Notes under the pieces: generated by a model
The model's input: only the letters and a program-made list of their open reading frames with translations
Databases searched by the model: none
Told to the model about the DNA's origin: nothing
Shown: positions 32,701-42,000 of the stretch, in pieces
How positions within the stretch are numbered: the first letter of the stretch is position 1
Layout: each line of letters begins with the position of its first letter
DNA from: a bacterium
GTDB taxonomy: Bacteria; Elusimicrobiota; Elusimicrobia; Elusimicrobiales; UBA9959
NCBI GenBank assembly: GCA_021786295.1
Contig: JAJYNO010000026.1
Coordinates: 124,001 to 188,000 of the forward strand
Direction: 5' to 3'
Length of the DNA stretch: 64,000 nucleotides
Made by a program: the position numbers and the translations under genes

Positions 32701-35470
32701 CGACGGTAAGCGAAGAGACGTTCAGCAGCGGGTTTGCCGACAGATCTATGCTGCCGGTCATCGTGCCGCCGGCCAGCGGCAGCTTGCTGTTGTCCGTGGC
32801 GCTGACGCCGGTGATCCCCGAGCCGTCCCCGACGAACTTATTCGCGGACAGTATGCCGGTCGCTGTGAGCGAGGAGACTATGTTACCGCCGGAGCCCCGC
32901 CAGATTTGCGCGTAGACGCCGGCGGAGACCACGTCCAGAGCGGCCTGAGGCGCGCGCGTGGAAATACCGATGGCCTTCGCGGAAAGGTCGCCGTACAGCA
33001 CGCCGCCGATGTTCAGCTCGTTGCTGGCCGCAGGCGCTGAGGTATCCATGCTGCCGCCGATAACGATATTCCCGGAGCCGGAGGTCACGGAGGCCCCGGC
33101 CTGGTAGCCGATCAGGATGTTGTTATTAGAGGCGGCCAGGTGCCATCCAGCCCTATAGCCCAGTACGGTGGAACTGGAGATGTTGCCGCCCCCGCCGCCC
33201 GCGCCGCCGGTCTCATTGCCGGCCATAACATTAGCCGAACCGACGTCGTTCCCCCAGCCGGACGCGTAGCCCAAATAGGAATTATTGGAGCCCGTGGTAT
33301 TGTCAGTGCCCGACTGATTGCCGATGAAGGAATTATTCTCACCCGTCGTGTTGAAGCCGCCCGAGGCATACCCGAGGAAAGAGTTCAAATTCCCGCTGGT
33401 GTTGTTCAGGCCCGCGTCGGAGCCGACGAACACGTTCTGTCCCCCGTTCGCGTTCAGGTGCCCTGACCTATAGCCGAGGAAGACATTGTCCGAGCCGGTA
33501 TCAAGTTCTCCCGCGCTGAGGCCAAGCCCGAGGCTGGTGCCCCCCGCGAATACCGCCATCACCGTGCTGGAGTTCACCTGGTAATAGCCGGCCGACACGG
33601 CGCTGGCCCCCACCACCGCGTAGTTGTTCATTTTCAGCGGCTGCGTGGCCGTATGGTCGCCCAGATTGTCGCCGGGCACGCCGGTCAGGCCGGCGCCGCT
33701 GCCGTGGAAGGTGGCGGCGAAGACGTCGCTCGAGGTATAGATGCCGTACGTCCCGAAGCTCGCGGTATCGGTGGAGTTATTAACCGTGCCGTTGCCTATG
33801 GCCACGCTGTTGGGGGCGGTGGCCTGCGAATTGGCGCCCAGCGCCGTGCCCGATGAATTGGCGTACGAATACGCGCCGAAAGCCGCGGCGAAGTTCTGGT
33901 TATTGGCGGAATACGCGCCCACGCCCACGCCGTAATTGCTGTTATTGGCGGCGCCTGCGCCGACGCCTACGCCGTAGGTGTAGTTGTTGTAGCTGAAAGG
34001 ACCGACTCCCACGCCGGAATTGTTGTTGCCATAGGAGGTGTTGCCGACGCCAACGCCGTTAGCGTTGTTGTCGTGGGCGTTGCGTCCTATGCCGACGCCG
34101 CCGTTGTAATTGTTGTAAGCCTGGTAGCCCACGCCCACGCCGGAGCTATAGTTGACGTTAGAGAGCTCTCCTACGCCAACGCCGCCGTAGTAGTTCTGGC
34201 TGGCCGAGTAGCCTACGCCAACGCCGCCTGAATAATTCGCATAAGCGCCCGCGCCCACTCCGACCCCGACGGAATAGTTGTCGTAGGTGTTAGAGCCTAT
34301 AGAGATACCGTAAGCGTTGTTGCTGCCGCCGGTCCCGGATGGGACCATGGCTATGCTGCCGCTCTGGATGGTAATGGTGGACACGTTTGCGACGAGGTAG
34401 CCGGCCATGTCTATGCCGCCGGCCATGGTGCCGCCGGTGAGGTGCAGGGCGTTGGGGTCGGTGCCGGAGGCGCCGGTAACGCCGCTGAGACCGGAGCCGT
34501 CACCCACGAACTTCAGCGCGTGGACGGCATAGCTGGACACCCACATCACGTCCCCGGAAGCGCTGGAGACGACCAGCGCGTAGGCCGGAGCGGAGGTCCC
34601 TATGCCGACGTTGCCGGCGAAATAAGAGGACGCGTTAACGTCCTCCGAGTACAGGGCGTAGGGCCTGTGGACCTGCGTCCCCCCGGTCTGGGAGGCTATA
34701 TATACGCCGTAGGTGTCCGTTATGGAGCCCTTGTTGTCGAGGGCGTCGACCATCAGCCCGATAGACTGCGGCGAACTGCCAGCCGCATCCACCGCGTTGC
34801 GGGTACGGACCCCTACCAGCATGCCGTTCTTGCCGGCGGGCACCTCTGCCTCGAAATTGCCCCCGGCCATGGCGTCCGCCGGGTCCGGGGTCTGCGAATA
34901 GACTCGCCCCTCTACCGCCACCCGGATATCCTGAACGCCTGTGCCGGAGAGGTTCTGAAGCACCGCGTAACCCTCTACCGCGGCGTCGGTGGAAAGCTGC
35001 ACGCCGGCGTCTCCTGCCGCCAGGCTCCCGGCCACTATGACGTTGGTGGACGCAGAGATCCCGGGGCCGGAAGAGGCGGCCAGGGCCGAGGCCGTGGAGG
35101 CCGAAAGTGCGTAGACGGAGTACGGCACGAAGGTAAGACGCTCTCGCGGGGACAGGGCCTGCGGCAGGGCCGGCGGCACGCTCACGGCCACCTGCAGGTA
35201 CCAGGGGCCGGCGGAAAAGTCCACGGTAGGCAGCGTGAAAGTGGACTTGAAAAGCCCGTTCGCCACCTCGAAAGACTGCGCGCCGTCCGGCGAGGCCGTG
35301 CAGCCGGTGATATTGGCGAGGCTGTCGCAGATACTGAACGAGAAGCTGCGCGTCCCGGTGACCGGCAGGTCGGACTCCTTGAGCCTCCCCTGGTAGGTCA
35401 TGATCGTAGCGGCGGACGACGGCGGCGTCCACCAGCAGAAAAGCGCGAGCGAAAGCATCAGCTTCTTCAT
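29789..35470 (-). CDS. Giant adhesin-like protein: YadA-type head repeats with C1q/TNF-like C-terminus
   Basis: The 1893-aa protein has signal peptide MKKLMLSLALFCWW. A conserved N-terminal domain follows (MTYQGRLKESDLPVTG...LTFVPYSVYALSA, common in bacterial fibre proteins), then head-type repeats: nine 14-aa GVGVG units, FLGY..G..NTTG repeats, six more GVGVG units and a block of GGG..N.A.G.YA repeats. The last about 105 residues look like a C1q/TNF fold (YTTGKFTASSPGMYLVSG; GINKNG; LGAGDYVQLSG). There is no YadA membrane anchor and no FlgD-like tail, so attachment must differ from its neighbours. The start at 35470 has GGAGG 9 nt upstream; the longer frame to 35521 adds an unlikely N-terminus. 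It probably trimerises. Confidence 0.87.
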   Translation of the reverse strand: MKKLMLSLALFCWWTPPSSAATIMTYQGRLKESDLPVTGTRSFSFSICDSLANITGCTASPDGAQSFEVANGLFKSTFTLPTVDFSAGPWYLQVAVSVPPALPQALSPRERLTFVPYSVYALSASTASALAASSGPGISASTNVIVAGSLAAGDAGVQLSTDAAVEGYAVLQNLSGTGVQDIRVAVEGRVYSQTPDPADAMAGGNFEAEVPAGKNGMLVGVRTRNAVDAAGSSPQSIGLMVDALDNKGSITDTYGVYIASQTGGTQVHRPYALYSEDVNASSYFAGNVGIGTSAPAYALVVSSASGDVMWVSSYAVHALKFVGDGSGLSGVTGASGTDPNALHLTGGTMAGGIDMAGYLVANVSTITIQSGSIAMVPSGTGGSNNAYGISIGSNTYDNYSVGVGVGAGAYANYSGGVGVGYSASQNYYGGVGVGELSNVNYSSGVGVGYQAYNNYNGGVGIGRNAHDNNANGVGVGNTSYGNNNSGVGVGPFSYNNYTYGVGVGAGAANNSNYGVGVGAYSANNQNFAAAFGAYSYANSSGTALGANSQATAPNSVAIGNGTVNNSTDTASFGTYGIYTSSDVFAATFHGSGAGLTGVPGDNLGDHTATQPLKMNNYAVVGASAVSAGYYQVNSSTVMAVFAGGTSLGLGLSAGELDTGSDNVFLGYRSGHLNANGGQNVFVGSDAGLNNTSGNLNSFLGYASGGFNTTGENNSFIGNQSGTDNTTGSNNSYLGYASGWGNDVGSANVMAGNETGGAGGGGGNISSSTVLGYRAGWHLAASNNNILIGYQAGASVTSGSGNIVIGGSMDTSAPAASNELNIGGVLYGDLSAKAIGISTRAPQAALDVVSAGVYAQIWRGSGGNIVSSLTATGILSANKFVGDGSGITGVSATDNSKLPLAGGTMTGSIDLSANPLLNVSSLTVVGDGLRIATSPYSGANGILVTPLGALQTQGPGVGGVIAGPRGSGAIDLQVMRTSNAQAASGTYAVVGGGEENTASQLDAVVPGGAYNTASGQYSFAAGYASQSTGANTFTWQDSGGNFLNNSVNDRVVFKAKGGFLVTGSTIPTISATVNRGVFMTGDGRLGVSTGAPQAALDVVSTGTAPNVYAQIWRDSNGNAVSSVTSQGYFYGNGSGLTGIGLPAVSTITIAGDSLAIVPAGTGGSNYAYGISIGSDTYDNYSYGVGMGYDASNNYNSGVGVGFGASGNNLGGVGVGSGASGNSGNGVGVGVGAFNNSGYGVGVGASAVGNSGYGVGVGAYSQNNQNFASAFGAYSYANSSGTALGSYARATAPGSVAIGAGTVNTSTGTASFGIYGIYTSSDVFAAAFRGDGITISTAGAVQTAGVGNGTVAGNPRGSGAVDLQTYRSGPAQVASGDYSVIGGGANNTAESNAAAIAGGETNYVEAAAPYSFIGGGYQNDVQMPFSMIGGGDFNVVSGSYAVIAGGQNNNAYADYASVSGGYMNAVASGANGAFIGGGSGNGASGMYASLGGGQGNSAAAYSAVMGGVSNNANGGYAAVVGGSTNTATGMASFVGGGQYNQASGQGAFVGAGKYNHANGDYSSVPGGLENSAVAQYSFAAGYQSSSTAMGTFTWKDSSPGSLENNVPDQVMFEAAGGFWVSTGTAISAPAFYVDTNNRVGIGTMSPAVKLEVHSDFAGAISGFSDSGGAATDAAVYGFSSASSNASAVKGVSYGSGYAARFEGNVYMTSSGTNGRIGMGVPPAAGAMTMISDTAAADPYVLRVGTGTLPAMLNVSSGGVVGMPLQSMSEAQFSGASLAAGSWSSITYYSVPTINTQNEFDYTTGKFTASSPGMYLVSGMLSFSSAVSTLVGIGINKNGAASPQYMQTRLGDNNASVESLTISYPVALGAGDYVQLSGYSASGYSPSGVMTVVKLN
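30760..31350 (-). repeat. GGG..N.A.G.YA head repeats (coding)
   Basis: About eleven to twelve degenerate units of roughly 16 aa lie in tandem within the 1893-aa gene (VIGGGANNTAES, FIGGGYQNDV, MIGGGDFNVV, VIAGGQNNNAY and so on). The units have diverged, so this is an old protein repeat, not a recent DNA expansion. Confidence 0.75.
31680..31990 (-). repeat. 42-bp (14-aa) GVGVG head repeats, block 2, six units
   Basis: Six consecutive 14-aa units of the form x-x-G-V-G-V-G-x-x-A-x-x-N-x lie in the 1893-aa gene. The flanks (AYGISIGS before; NFAxAFGAYSYANSSGTALG after) are shared with block 1, showing an internal duplication of a whole module. Confidence 0.8.
33130..33500 (-). repeat. FLG/VG..G..NTTG..N fibre repeats (coding)
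   Basis: About six to seven units of 16-18 aa (NVFLGYRSGHLNANGG, NVFVGSDAGLNNTSG, SFLGYASGGFNTTG, SFIGNQSGTDNTTG, SYLGYASGWGNDVG) form a phage-fibre/YadA-head-like beta structure between the two GVGVG blocks. Confidence 0.7.
33890..34310 (-). repeat. 42-bp (14-aa) GVGVG head repeats, block 1, nine units
   Basis: Nine consecutive 14-aa units (SVGVGVGAGAYANY, SGGVGVGYSASQNY, YGGVGVGELSNVNY and so on) lie in the 1893-aa gene. The period is 42 bp on the DNA. They share flanks with block 2. Confidence 0.82.
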
Positions 35471-35564
35471 AAAATACCGCCTCCAGAGCGGTCCGCGACC
35501 GGAACACGATCGAACGTTCAAATAAACGCGGGGGCCGCGCTTGTTTCAACGCCGAAGATCCGGC

Positions 35565-36491
35565 CTAGAACTTCATTCCCACCGAGAACCTGTGGGCGGT
35601 CCCCAGGTCGCCGTACGGCAGCATCGCGTAGTCGAACGCGAAACCTGAGTACTCGAAACCGGCCCCGGCGAAGAAGCCGTACATGCCGTCGACGCCGGAA
35701 ACCCCTCCGTAGCCCCGCCCCAGTATCGCGTCCCGCTGGCCGGGGGCCGCAGTCTTATAGCCCAGGCGCAGAGCTATCCCCTCGAGGCCCTTGTACTCCG
35801 CGCCCGCCATCAGGGCCGCAGGCCCGTCGTTGGGGAACTCGGCGTCCAGCGCCAAGAGCAGCCGCGGGGCCGCGAAATCAGCCGCGGCTCCGGCCTTCAG
35901 CTTCAGCGGCAGCGGGAAGCTGTCGTCCTCGAACCTCACGCGCGTGCCGAAGTTGAGGAGGGCCGCCCCCAGAGAATAGGGGGTGCCGCGGAACCTGTAG
36001 AGCAGTCCCAGATCGGCCGCCAGCGACGTGGCCCCGCTGGACTTTATCGTCTGGCTTATAACCTTGCCGCTCACGCCGGCCTCCAGCCGCCCGAGGGAGA
36101 AGCCCCTGGAGAGCTGCGCCGCCACGTCCCTGGCCGTGAAGTTCCCGGTAGGATTGGCGTAGACGTCCCGGCCCTCCAGTTCGCCGGCGGAGAAATAGGT
36201 CAGGGCGGCGGCGTAGGGCCTGCGCATGAAGACCGCCTGGGAGACGGAAGTCCCCTCCAGGTGGGCCGCGTAGGCCAGGTCCAGCCGTTTCCCGGCGTCC
36301 CCCGAGGCCAGGCCGGCCGGGTTGTAGTAGGCGCAGGAGGGCCCCTGCGCGACGGCCGTATATGCCTCTCCCATGCCCAGGGCCTTCGCGCCGAAGCCCA
36401 GGTTCAGGAACTGCGCCGCCGCGGTCCCGGCCGCGCCGGCCCGCGCGGCCGGGACCGCGAGCAGCGCGGCCAGCACTATTCCCGCTCTCAT
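35565..36491 (-). CDS. PorV/PorQ-family (UPF0164) outer-membrane protein, copy 2
   Basis: The 308-aa protein has signal peptide MRAGIVLAALLAVPAARA. The family opening follows: AAQFLNLGFGAKALGMGEAYTAVAQGPSCAYYNPAGLASG. A beta-rich barrel ends DYAMLPYGDLGTAHRFSVGMKF. It is the smallest of the three copies. It lies inside the surface cluster, 28 nt after the FecR-domain gene and 94 nt before the YadA-head adhesin, and GGAGGGG precedes the ATG. By analogy with PorV of type IX secretion it may help bring the neighbouring exported proteins to the surface, but no Por core gene is seen here. Confidence 0.85.
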   Translation of the reverse strand: MRAGIVLAALLAVPAARAGAAGTAAAQFLNLGFGAKALGMGEAYTAVAQGPSCAYYNPAGLASGDAGKRLDLAYAAHLEGTSVSQAVFMRRPYAAALTYFSAGELEGRDVYANPTGNFTARDVAAQLSRGFSLGRLEAGVSGKVISQTIKSSGATSLAADLGLLYRFRGTPYSLGAALLNFGTRVRFEDDSFPLPLKLKAGAAADFAAPRLLLALDAEFPNDGPAALMAGAEYKGLEGIALRLGYKTAAPGQRDAILGRGYGGVSGVDGMYGFFAGAGFEYSGFAFDYAMLPYGDLGTAHRFSVGMKF

Positions 36492-36519
36492 ATCCCCTCC
36501 GCCCGCAGCTTCGCCGCCC

Positions 36520-37251
36520 TCATTTCTTCTTGAGGGAGCCTTCTATCTGCTTCACCGAACCGTCGGGCATCCGGATGGAGGTCTTCAGCGTCTTGCCGGA
36601 GGCGGAGCTGTCCTTGAGCAGCTTTATGAACTTGTCGTAGTCGCTCACCTTGACCTCGTTCTGCCACTTGCCCTCCTCGGACGCGGACATCTTCCTGGCG
36701 GCGGCCGGGGCGGCGTTGGCGCCCGCCACCGTGGTCATCTGGCCGGCGTGCAGTTCCTGTCTGCCCAGCGAATTCTGCACGTCCACGTGCCCTTCGTAGA
36801 CCTTCACGGTCAGCAGGCTGCGCTGCTCTATGTCGGCCTCGGTGCCGCGTACGGCGCAGACCGCGGAAGGCGTGCGCACGTTCAGCTTGGACATCTTGGT
36901 CAGCATGCGGGTCCAGAGCTGGCCGAAAGTAAGCCTCAGCATCTCGCGGAGCTTCCCCTCCCTGGAGACCTCGAAACTGGAGTCCGCGTTGAGACGCACC
37001 TCGGCCCCTCCCTTGGTCACTATGCCGGCCATGGACTCCTTGCCGGTCTTCACCACGTCCCCGCCGTAGAGCATGTCGCTGACGCTCAGCGCGGAGAACT
37101 TTCCCTCCCCGTAACGCTTCACCTGCACGTCGCCGGAGACGTACACGGTCACGGCCGCCGCGGGAGCGCTGTAGGCCCTGGCCCCCCATCCCGCCACGCA
37201 GCACGCCGCCAGCGCCGCACAGGCCGCCGCTCTCCTCATCGTTCTGGTCAT
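36520..37251 (-). CDS. Exported FecR-domain protein
   Basis: The 243-aa protein has signal sequence MTRTMRRAAACAALAACCVAGWGARA. A FecR-type beta domain follows: VTVYVSGDVQVKRYGEGKFSALSVSDMLYGGDVVKTG, AEVRLNADSSFEV, VRTPSAVCAVRGTEADI and VYEGHVDVQN. In this non-sigma-factor context FecR domains occur in periplasmic or surface proteins with LysM or TPR partners, rather than as regulators of iron uptake. The C-terminus is charged and ends in KKK. I chose ATG 37251 with GGGAGGAG directly upstream; the longer frame reaches into the preceding gene. It sits between the CARDB/PrcB-like and PorV-like genes. Confidence 0.85.
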   Translation of the reverse strand: MTRTMRRAAACAALAACCVAGWGARAYSAPAAAVTVYVSGDVQVKRYGEGKFSALSVSDMLYGGDVVKTGKESMAGIVTKGGAEVRLNADSSFEVSREGKLREMLRLTFGQLWTRMLTKMSKLNVRTPSAVCAVRGTEADIEQRSLLTVKVYEGHVDVQNSLGRQELHAGQMTTVAGANAAPAAARKMSASEEGKWQNEVKVSDYDKFIKLLKDSSASGKTLKTSIRMPDGSVKQIEGSLKKK

Positions 37252-37301
37252 AACTCCTCCCGTTCCTCTTACCTGCCCGGTCCGCCCCGCGGCTCGCCGG
37301 T

Positions 37302-39041
37302 TCAATCACCCACGTCCAGTCTCGCCAGCGACGCCTTCTCGTCGGAGCGCTTGTAGACGCGGAAAATATAGGGCACCCTGGCCGCGGACGCCCCGGCCGG
37401 GGCCGCGATCTGGTAATAATCGAAGGCTATCCCGTCGTCGGTCCTGCGCCGGCCGAGCAGGCGCACCGCCGCGGCCCGGTCCTCAGAACCAGAGATGACC
37501 CCGACTATCATCGACTCGCCGAAATCCACTTTCGGGACCTCCTCGGAGGAGATAGTCCCCCAGACCTCGGCCCATTGTTTCGAGCCGCGGATCACGAAGG
37601 TGGAGGTCTTTTTTCCCTGCGGCCTGGCGTAGCCGGACCACTCTCCCGGAACGGAGGCATTGACCGGCTCCAGGTCGAAAGAGGTCCCGCCGGAGGAGCT
37701 CTCCCCTGGCTGCTCCCCGGCGGCCGTCGTCTTGGCCTGCTGGGCGGTCGGCTCGGGGGTCTCGGCACCGGAGCCCTCGTCGGCCACCGAGGCGCTGACG
37801 AGCTGCGCGTCGCCGCTTATCAGCGCGGCTATGACCTGCTGCAGTTCGCCCTGGCTGCAGTTGTCGCAGCCAAGCGACTCGAACGTGTAGCCCTGCAGGC
37901 TCTTGGCCGCGTCCGGGCCGAGCCGCTTCAGTATGGCCTGGAAGATCTCGTCGTAACTGAGCTGGGCGCCGGAGCCTCCGGCGGGCTGCCGGGCCCCGGG
38001 AGTGTTCCCGACCAGCAGCGTTTTGCAGTTGTCGGTCATATTGTCGTCGAACAGGTCGGCGCAGGCCACGGCCAGCGCCTGCTCCTGGCCGGGCGGCATG
38101 AAGGCGCTGAAATCCAGCTGCACCGTCTGCCCCGGGGCGAGCGAGACGACGCGCCTGGGGGAGTCCCCCGAAGGAAGGCCCCCCAGCGAGAAGCTCACCG
38201 AGACGTCGGCCTCGGGGGACGACCCCGCATCGGTCAACGAGGCGCTGAAGGAGAGCGGCTTGGAGAGGTCCAGGGCCGGGGAGACCAGGTCCAGCCGAGT
38301 CACCGCCACGTCCCTGGTCAGCGAGGCGGTCTGGCTCTCCATCGAGAAGTTATAGACGCTGCTCTCCGAGATGACGTTGCCTGCGGCGTCCAGCCCCTCT
38401 ATCTTCCAGTAATAGACCTGGTCAGGCACGAGCTTCTGGCGCGGGTCCGTCGGACTCTCCGGATAGGAAGCGGAATTCTCCCCGGAGTTGACCGCTGAAT
38501 AAGGGGCGTTATAAAGGCCGGGGTTGTCCGCCACCGTCAGCCGGTAGCGGGTGGCGCCGCTGGAGGTCCAGCGGAAGGTAAGAGGGTCGTCGGAAAGCCC
38601 CCTCGCCCCGTAGGGAGGATAGAGCAGGATGATGTTGGGCGAAGAGACCATGAAGGAGGCCGTCTGCGTCACGGTCTCGGTCCCTAGGGAGGCTTTTCCG
38701 CGGAACGTGTAGCCGCCCGGCTGAGTATAGAACTTGCTTATGGATATTCCGGAGAGCTGGCTCTGCGCCCCGCCCGCGGTGCCGGGCGCCGCGTTCCCGG
38801 TCTGGGAGAACACCACCGTTCCGGCGGGGCTCAGGATCTCGAAGGTGAAGGTGACGCTGCCCTGGGTAGTGGTGTTGATGTTCACCTGCTGACGCAGCGT
38901 TATCGTCTCTCCGCTGCTGAAGGCGTAGCGCGGCTGGCCGGAGGAATCGGCCACCGAAGCGCCGGTACCGGTAAGGTTCTGGGCGTAAGCCGCCGGCGGC
39001 AGCAGCAGAAGAAGAAAGACCGCGGTTCTCAGTGCTCTCAT
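37302..39041 (-). CDS. Exported protein with Ig/CARDB-like domains and PrcB-like C-terminus
   Basis: The 579-aa protein has signal peptide MRALRTAVFLLLLLPPAAYA. Ig-like domains follow (about 25-300; PPYGARGLSDDPLTFRWTSSGATRYRL is Fn3/CARDB-like), then a CARDB-like domain (VTRLDLVSPALDLSKPLSF), a Gln/Ser/Glu-rich linker and a C-terminal domain reading WAEVWGTISSEEVPKVDFGESMIVGVISG. That domain resembles PrcB_C, a protease-complex-associated fold. I chose ATG 39041 with GAGGAG 5 nt upstream; an ATGA-overlap start at 39056 is possible. The substrate or partner is unknown. It is the second gene of the surface operon, coupled to the Fn3 protein upstream. Confidence 0.75.
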   Translation of the reverse strand: MRALRTAVFLLLLLPPAAYAQNLTGTGASVADSSGQPRYAFSSGETITLRQQVNINTTTQGSVTFTFEILSPAGTVVFSQTGNAAPGTAGGAQSQLSGISISKFYTQPGGYTFRGKASLGTETVTQTASFMVSSPNIILLYPPYGARGLSDDPLTFRWTSSGATRYRLTVADNPGLYNAPYSAVNSGENSASYPESPTDPRQKLVPDQVYYWKIEGLDAAGNVISESSVYNFSMESQTASLTRDVAVTRLDLVSPALDLSKPLSFSASLTDAGSSPEADVSVSFSLGGLPSGDSPRRVVSLAPGQTVQLDFSAFMPPGQEQALAVACADLFDDNMTDNCKTLLVGNTPGARQPAGGSGAQLSYDEIFQAILKRLGPDAAKSLQGYTFESLGCDNCSQGELQQVIAALISGDAQLVSASVADEGSGAETPEPTAQQAKTTAAGEQPGESSSGGTSFDLEPVNASVPGEWSGYARPQGKKTSTFVIRGSKQWAEVWGTISSEEVPKVDFGESMIVGVISGSEDRAAAVRLLGRRRTDDGIAFDYYQIAAPAGASAARVPYIFRVYKRSDEKASLARLDVGD

Positions 39042-39052
39042 GGTTCTCCTCG

Positions 39053-42000
39053 TCATCTTACCACGGCGAACTTGCGCGTGACCTCCGAGGAATTTCCGCC
39101 GAGGTCGTCGGCCAGGCGGACTGTGTAGAAATAGACGCCGCTGGCCGGGGCCCGGCCCGAGAAATCCCATCTGTACTCGTACGGGGCCGAGCTGTTTATC
39201 TCCCCCTCGGCCTTCTGGACCAGCCGCCCGTCCAGCGAGAAAACGGATATTTTTACCCTCGCGGGGAAAATGCCGCTCTGCACGTGGAACGTGACCCACG
39301 CCGAAGCCGGGTCCGGGTAGGCGTACACGGAAGCCTTGTCCAGCAGCGTCCCGAGCGGCTTCAGCTGCAGGTCCTGGCCAGGGGCCAGGTTTATATCGAG
39401 GGTCTTCCAGGCGCCTCCGTCCGTGACGCGCAGCGTGTATTCCCCGGGGATAAGGTTCCGGATCGCGAACCTGCCGGAGAGATCGGGCAGGGCCCGGGCC
39501 AGCATGCGCGTCCCGCGCCAGAGCTGGGCCTCCCCGCCCGAGGAGGACGGGCGCGGGCCGGCGGCCGCCGAGGCCGGGGAGAGCACGCCGGAGACGCTGG
39601 CCAGCTGGTAGTCCAGCGACAGCACGAAGTCCGCGTCGGCGTAGCCCATCGGGACCTCGTCCTTGGCGACGGCGCTGGCGAAGCCGTCCTGCACCCAGGT
39701 GGCCTGAACGCGGTAAATGCCGTCAGGCAGCGGAGTGAGCGAGAAAGAGCCCAGCCCGTCGTCCAGGGTGTACGAGGTGGCGGCAATTACCCCGTCCCCG
39801 TTAACGGCATCCACGATGACTCCCGTAACCCCGGTCCCGGCAGGGGTCTTGACGGTGCCGGCTATCGTATCGTTCAGGCGGTTCCCCGAAAGCGTGGAGG
39901 AGAGGGACGACGGACCGGACCAGTTTCCGCCGTCGTCCAGCACCCACATCCGCAGGTAGTACGTGGTCTCCGGCTGCAGCCCGGAGAGCGTGTAGGACTG
40001 GTAGGCCCCTGGCTGGACCATCGCTGTGGAGATCAGTACCTGGGCTGTCCCTGTGCTGAAGGCCGCGGCCGCGAAAGTGGAGTACTGCACGGCGTACTGG
40101 CCGTAGGTCAGGGCCAGCTGGCCGCCGTCGTCCCCGGGGAAGGTCCACGCGAGGTCTATGCGCCCCGGAGAGGTGCCGGTGGAAGGGGCGAAGGCCGTCA
40201 CGGCGTCCGGGGGCACCGTGTCCACCCAGGTAAAGGTGGAGCCGGCGGCCCCGAAAGGGGTAACGTTGGGCGGCAAGGCGGCGTCCTCGGCCACGGCCGC
40301 CACGAAGTAGGACCGGCCGCTGGCTACCGCGCCGCGCAGCCCGGAGCCGGGCGTGAAGGTCCAGGAAGCGCCGGCCGCCGTAGCGCTGGCTACCGGCACG
40401 CCGCCCCAGGAGTCGGTGGCGAAGTTCCACCATTTTCCGTCGGCCAGGCTCTTCACGTAAATATCCACCGCGTAAAGCCCGGCCGGGCCGGAGTCCGCGG
40501 CGGTCCCCTGCACCGTATCCAGGCTGTAGACCGTGGAGCCGGCCGGGAGCGGCGTGGAGACCCAGACCGAGGGAGCCTGCTGGTCCAGCTGGAAGGTCAC
40601 CGACGGGTACGGGGAGGCGGTCAGCAGGCCGGAGGAGTCCCTGGCCCTGGCGGTGAGAGCATATTCCGTCCCCTGCGCGAAAGGGACCGTAGACGCGTCG
40701 TATGACCAGGTCGCAGTGCCGGACGCGTCCAGCCAGACCTGGGAAGCCGAGGAGAAGGAGGCCCCGTCGTAATAGAGTCCCCCGGCCAGCTCCCTCAGGG
40801 AGACCTGCGTCCCGACGGGCGGACTGCTCTCCACCATCGGCGACGCGGTCCCGGAGAAGGCGGTGACGGTGGAGACCCAGGCCCCGCCGGGAGAGGTTAT
40901 GACGACCGGCGGCCCTAAGGTGTTCTTCAGCAGCTTAAACGCGTCGGCGTAGGTCCGCGCGTTGCCGGCCGCGTCCACCGCGCGCACGCTTATGTAGTTG
41001 GTGACCCCGTCGCGCAGCGCGGCGAAGTCCACGCCCCACGGCGCCGCGTAAGAGGGGCCGGGCGAGAACCCGGGCACGGAGGTCCAGGGCAGGATAGCCC
41101 CGTCGGCGGCGCCCGGGACGGCGCTCGCGCTGTAGAGGAACTGCTGCAGCCCGGAAAGGGCGTCGGCGGCCTCCACGTCGAAGACGGGACCGGGGTCGGA
41201 GGAAAGCCAGCCCTGGGGGGAGACGGCGTTGTCGGCCAGCGTCGGCTGGGTGGTGTCGCGCAGAACGTAGAAGGCGTCCGGATAGACCGTGCTGTTGCCG
41301 GCGTTGTCGTAGACGCGCACGGAGACGTAGGTGGTCACGTCCTGCTGTATGGCCGTGAAGACCTGCGGAGGCAGCATCCACGGAGTATTGTATTCGGCCG
41401 CGTCTATGCCCGTGACCACGTCCGTCCAGGTGGAGACGGCGGTCCCGCTGAACGCCGGGCCGGTATCGGCCAGCACCTGGAACCTGGCCAGCAGGGAACC
41501 GTAATCCGAGAACTGCACGTTGTAGGAGCCGCTGACGGAACCGCGCCAGACGTCGTCGCCCGGCTGCAGGTCTATCACGGACGGGGGAACCGTATCGGCG
41601 CCCGACAGCGTAACGGCCGAGCCCAGATAAAGCCAGCCGCTGGTCCTGCCGGCCGAGTCCCGGGCGCGGACGCGAAAATAGAAGAGAGTGGCCGGGTAAA
41701 GCCCCGTTACGGTTAGGGCGGGGCCGGCGGCCCATTGGCGGGGGCCGAAGTCCGTTCCGAGAAAATCCGCGGACGTGGCCACCCCGACGTAATACTCGGT
41801 GTAGCCCGGGTTGCCGTTGGGCGACCACTGCACCGGCACGCTGTCGGGCCCCGGGGAGCCGATGTCGGGCGGATTGTCGGCGGGCGCAGCCGCGTAGGTC
41901 AGCGTTGAACCGAAGGCCGTGAAGGCGGAGTAGGCGCCGCCCCAGCCGTAGGCCGCGGCCCTGAAATAGAAGGTGGTGTTCGGCTGCAGGCCGCCGGCCT

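Noticed and set aside
30518-33040. An 840-codon open frame antisense to the YadA-head gene
   Set aside because: It mirrors the repetitive Gly/Val codons of the real gene. No start signal or recognisable domain.
31680-34310. Regularly spaced 42-bp repeats as a possible CRISPR array
   Set aside because: The repeats are degenerate, have no unique spacers, and encode a 14-aa protein repeat in frame with a 1893-aa gene.
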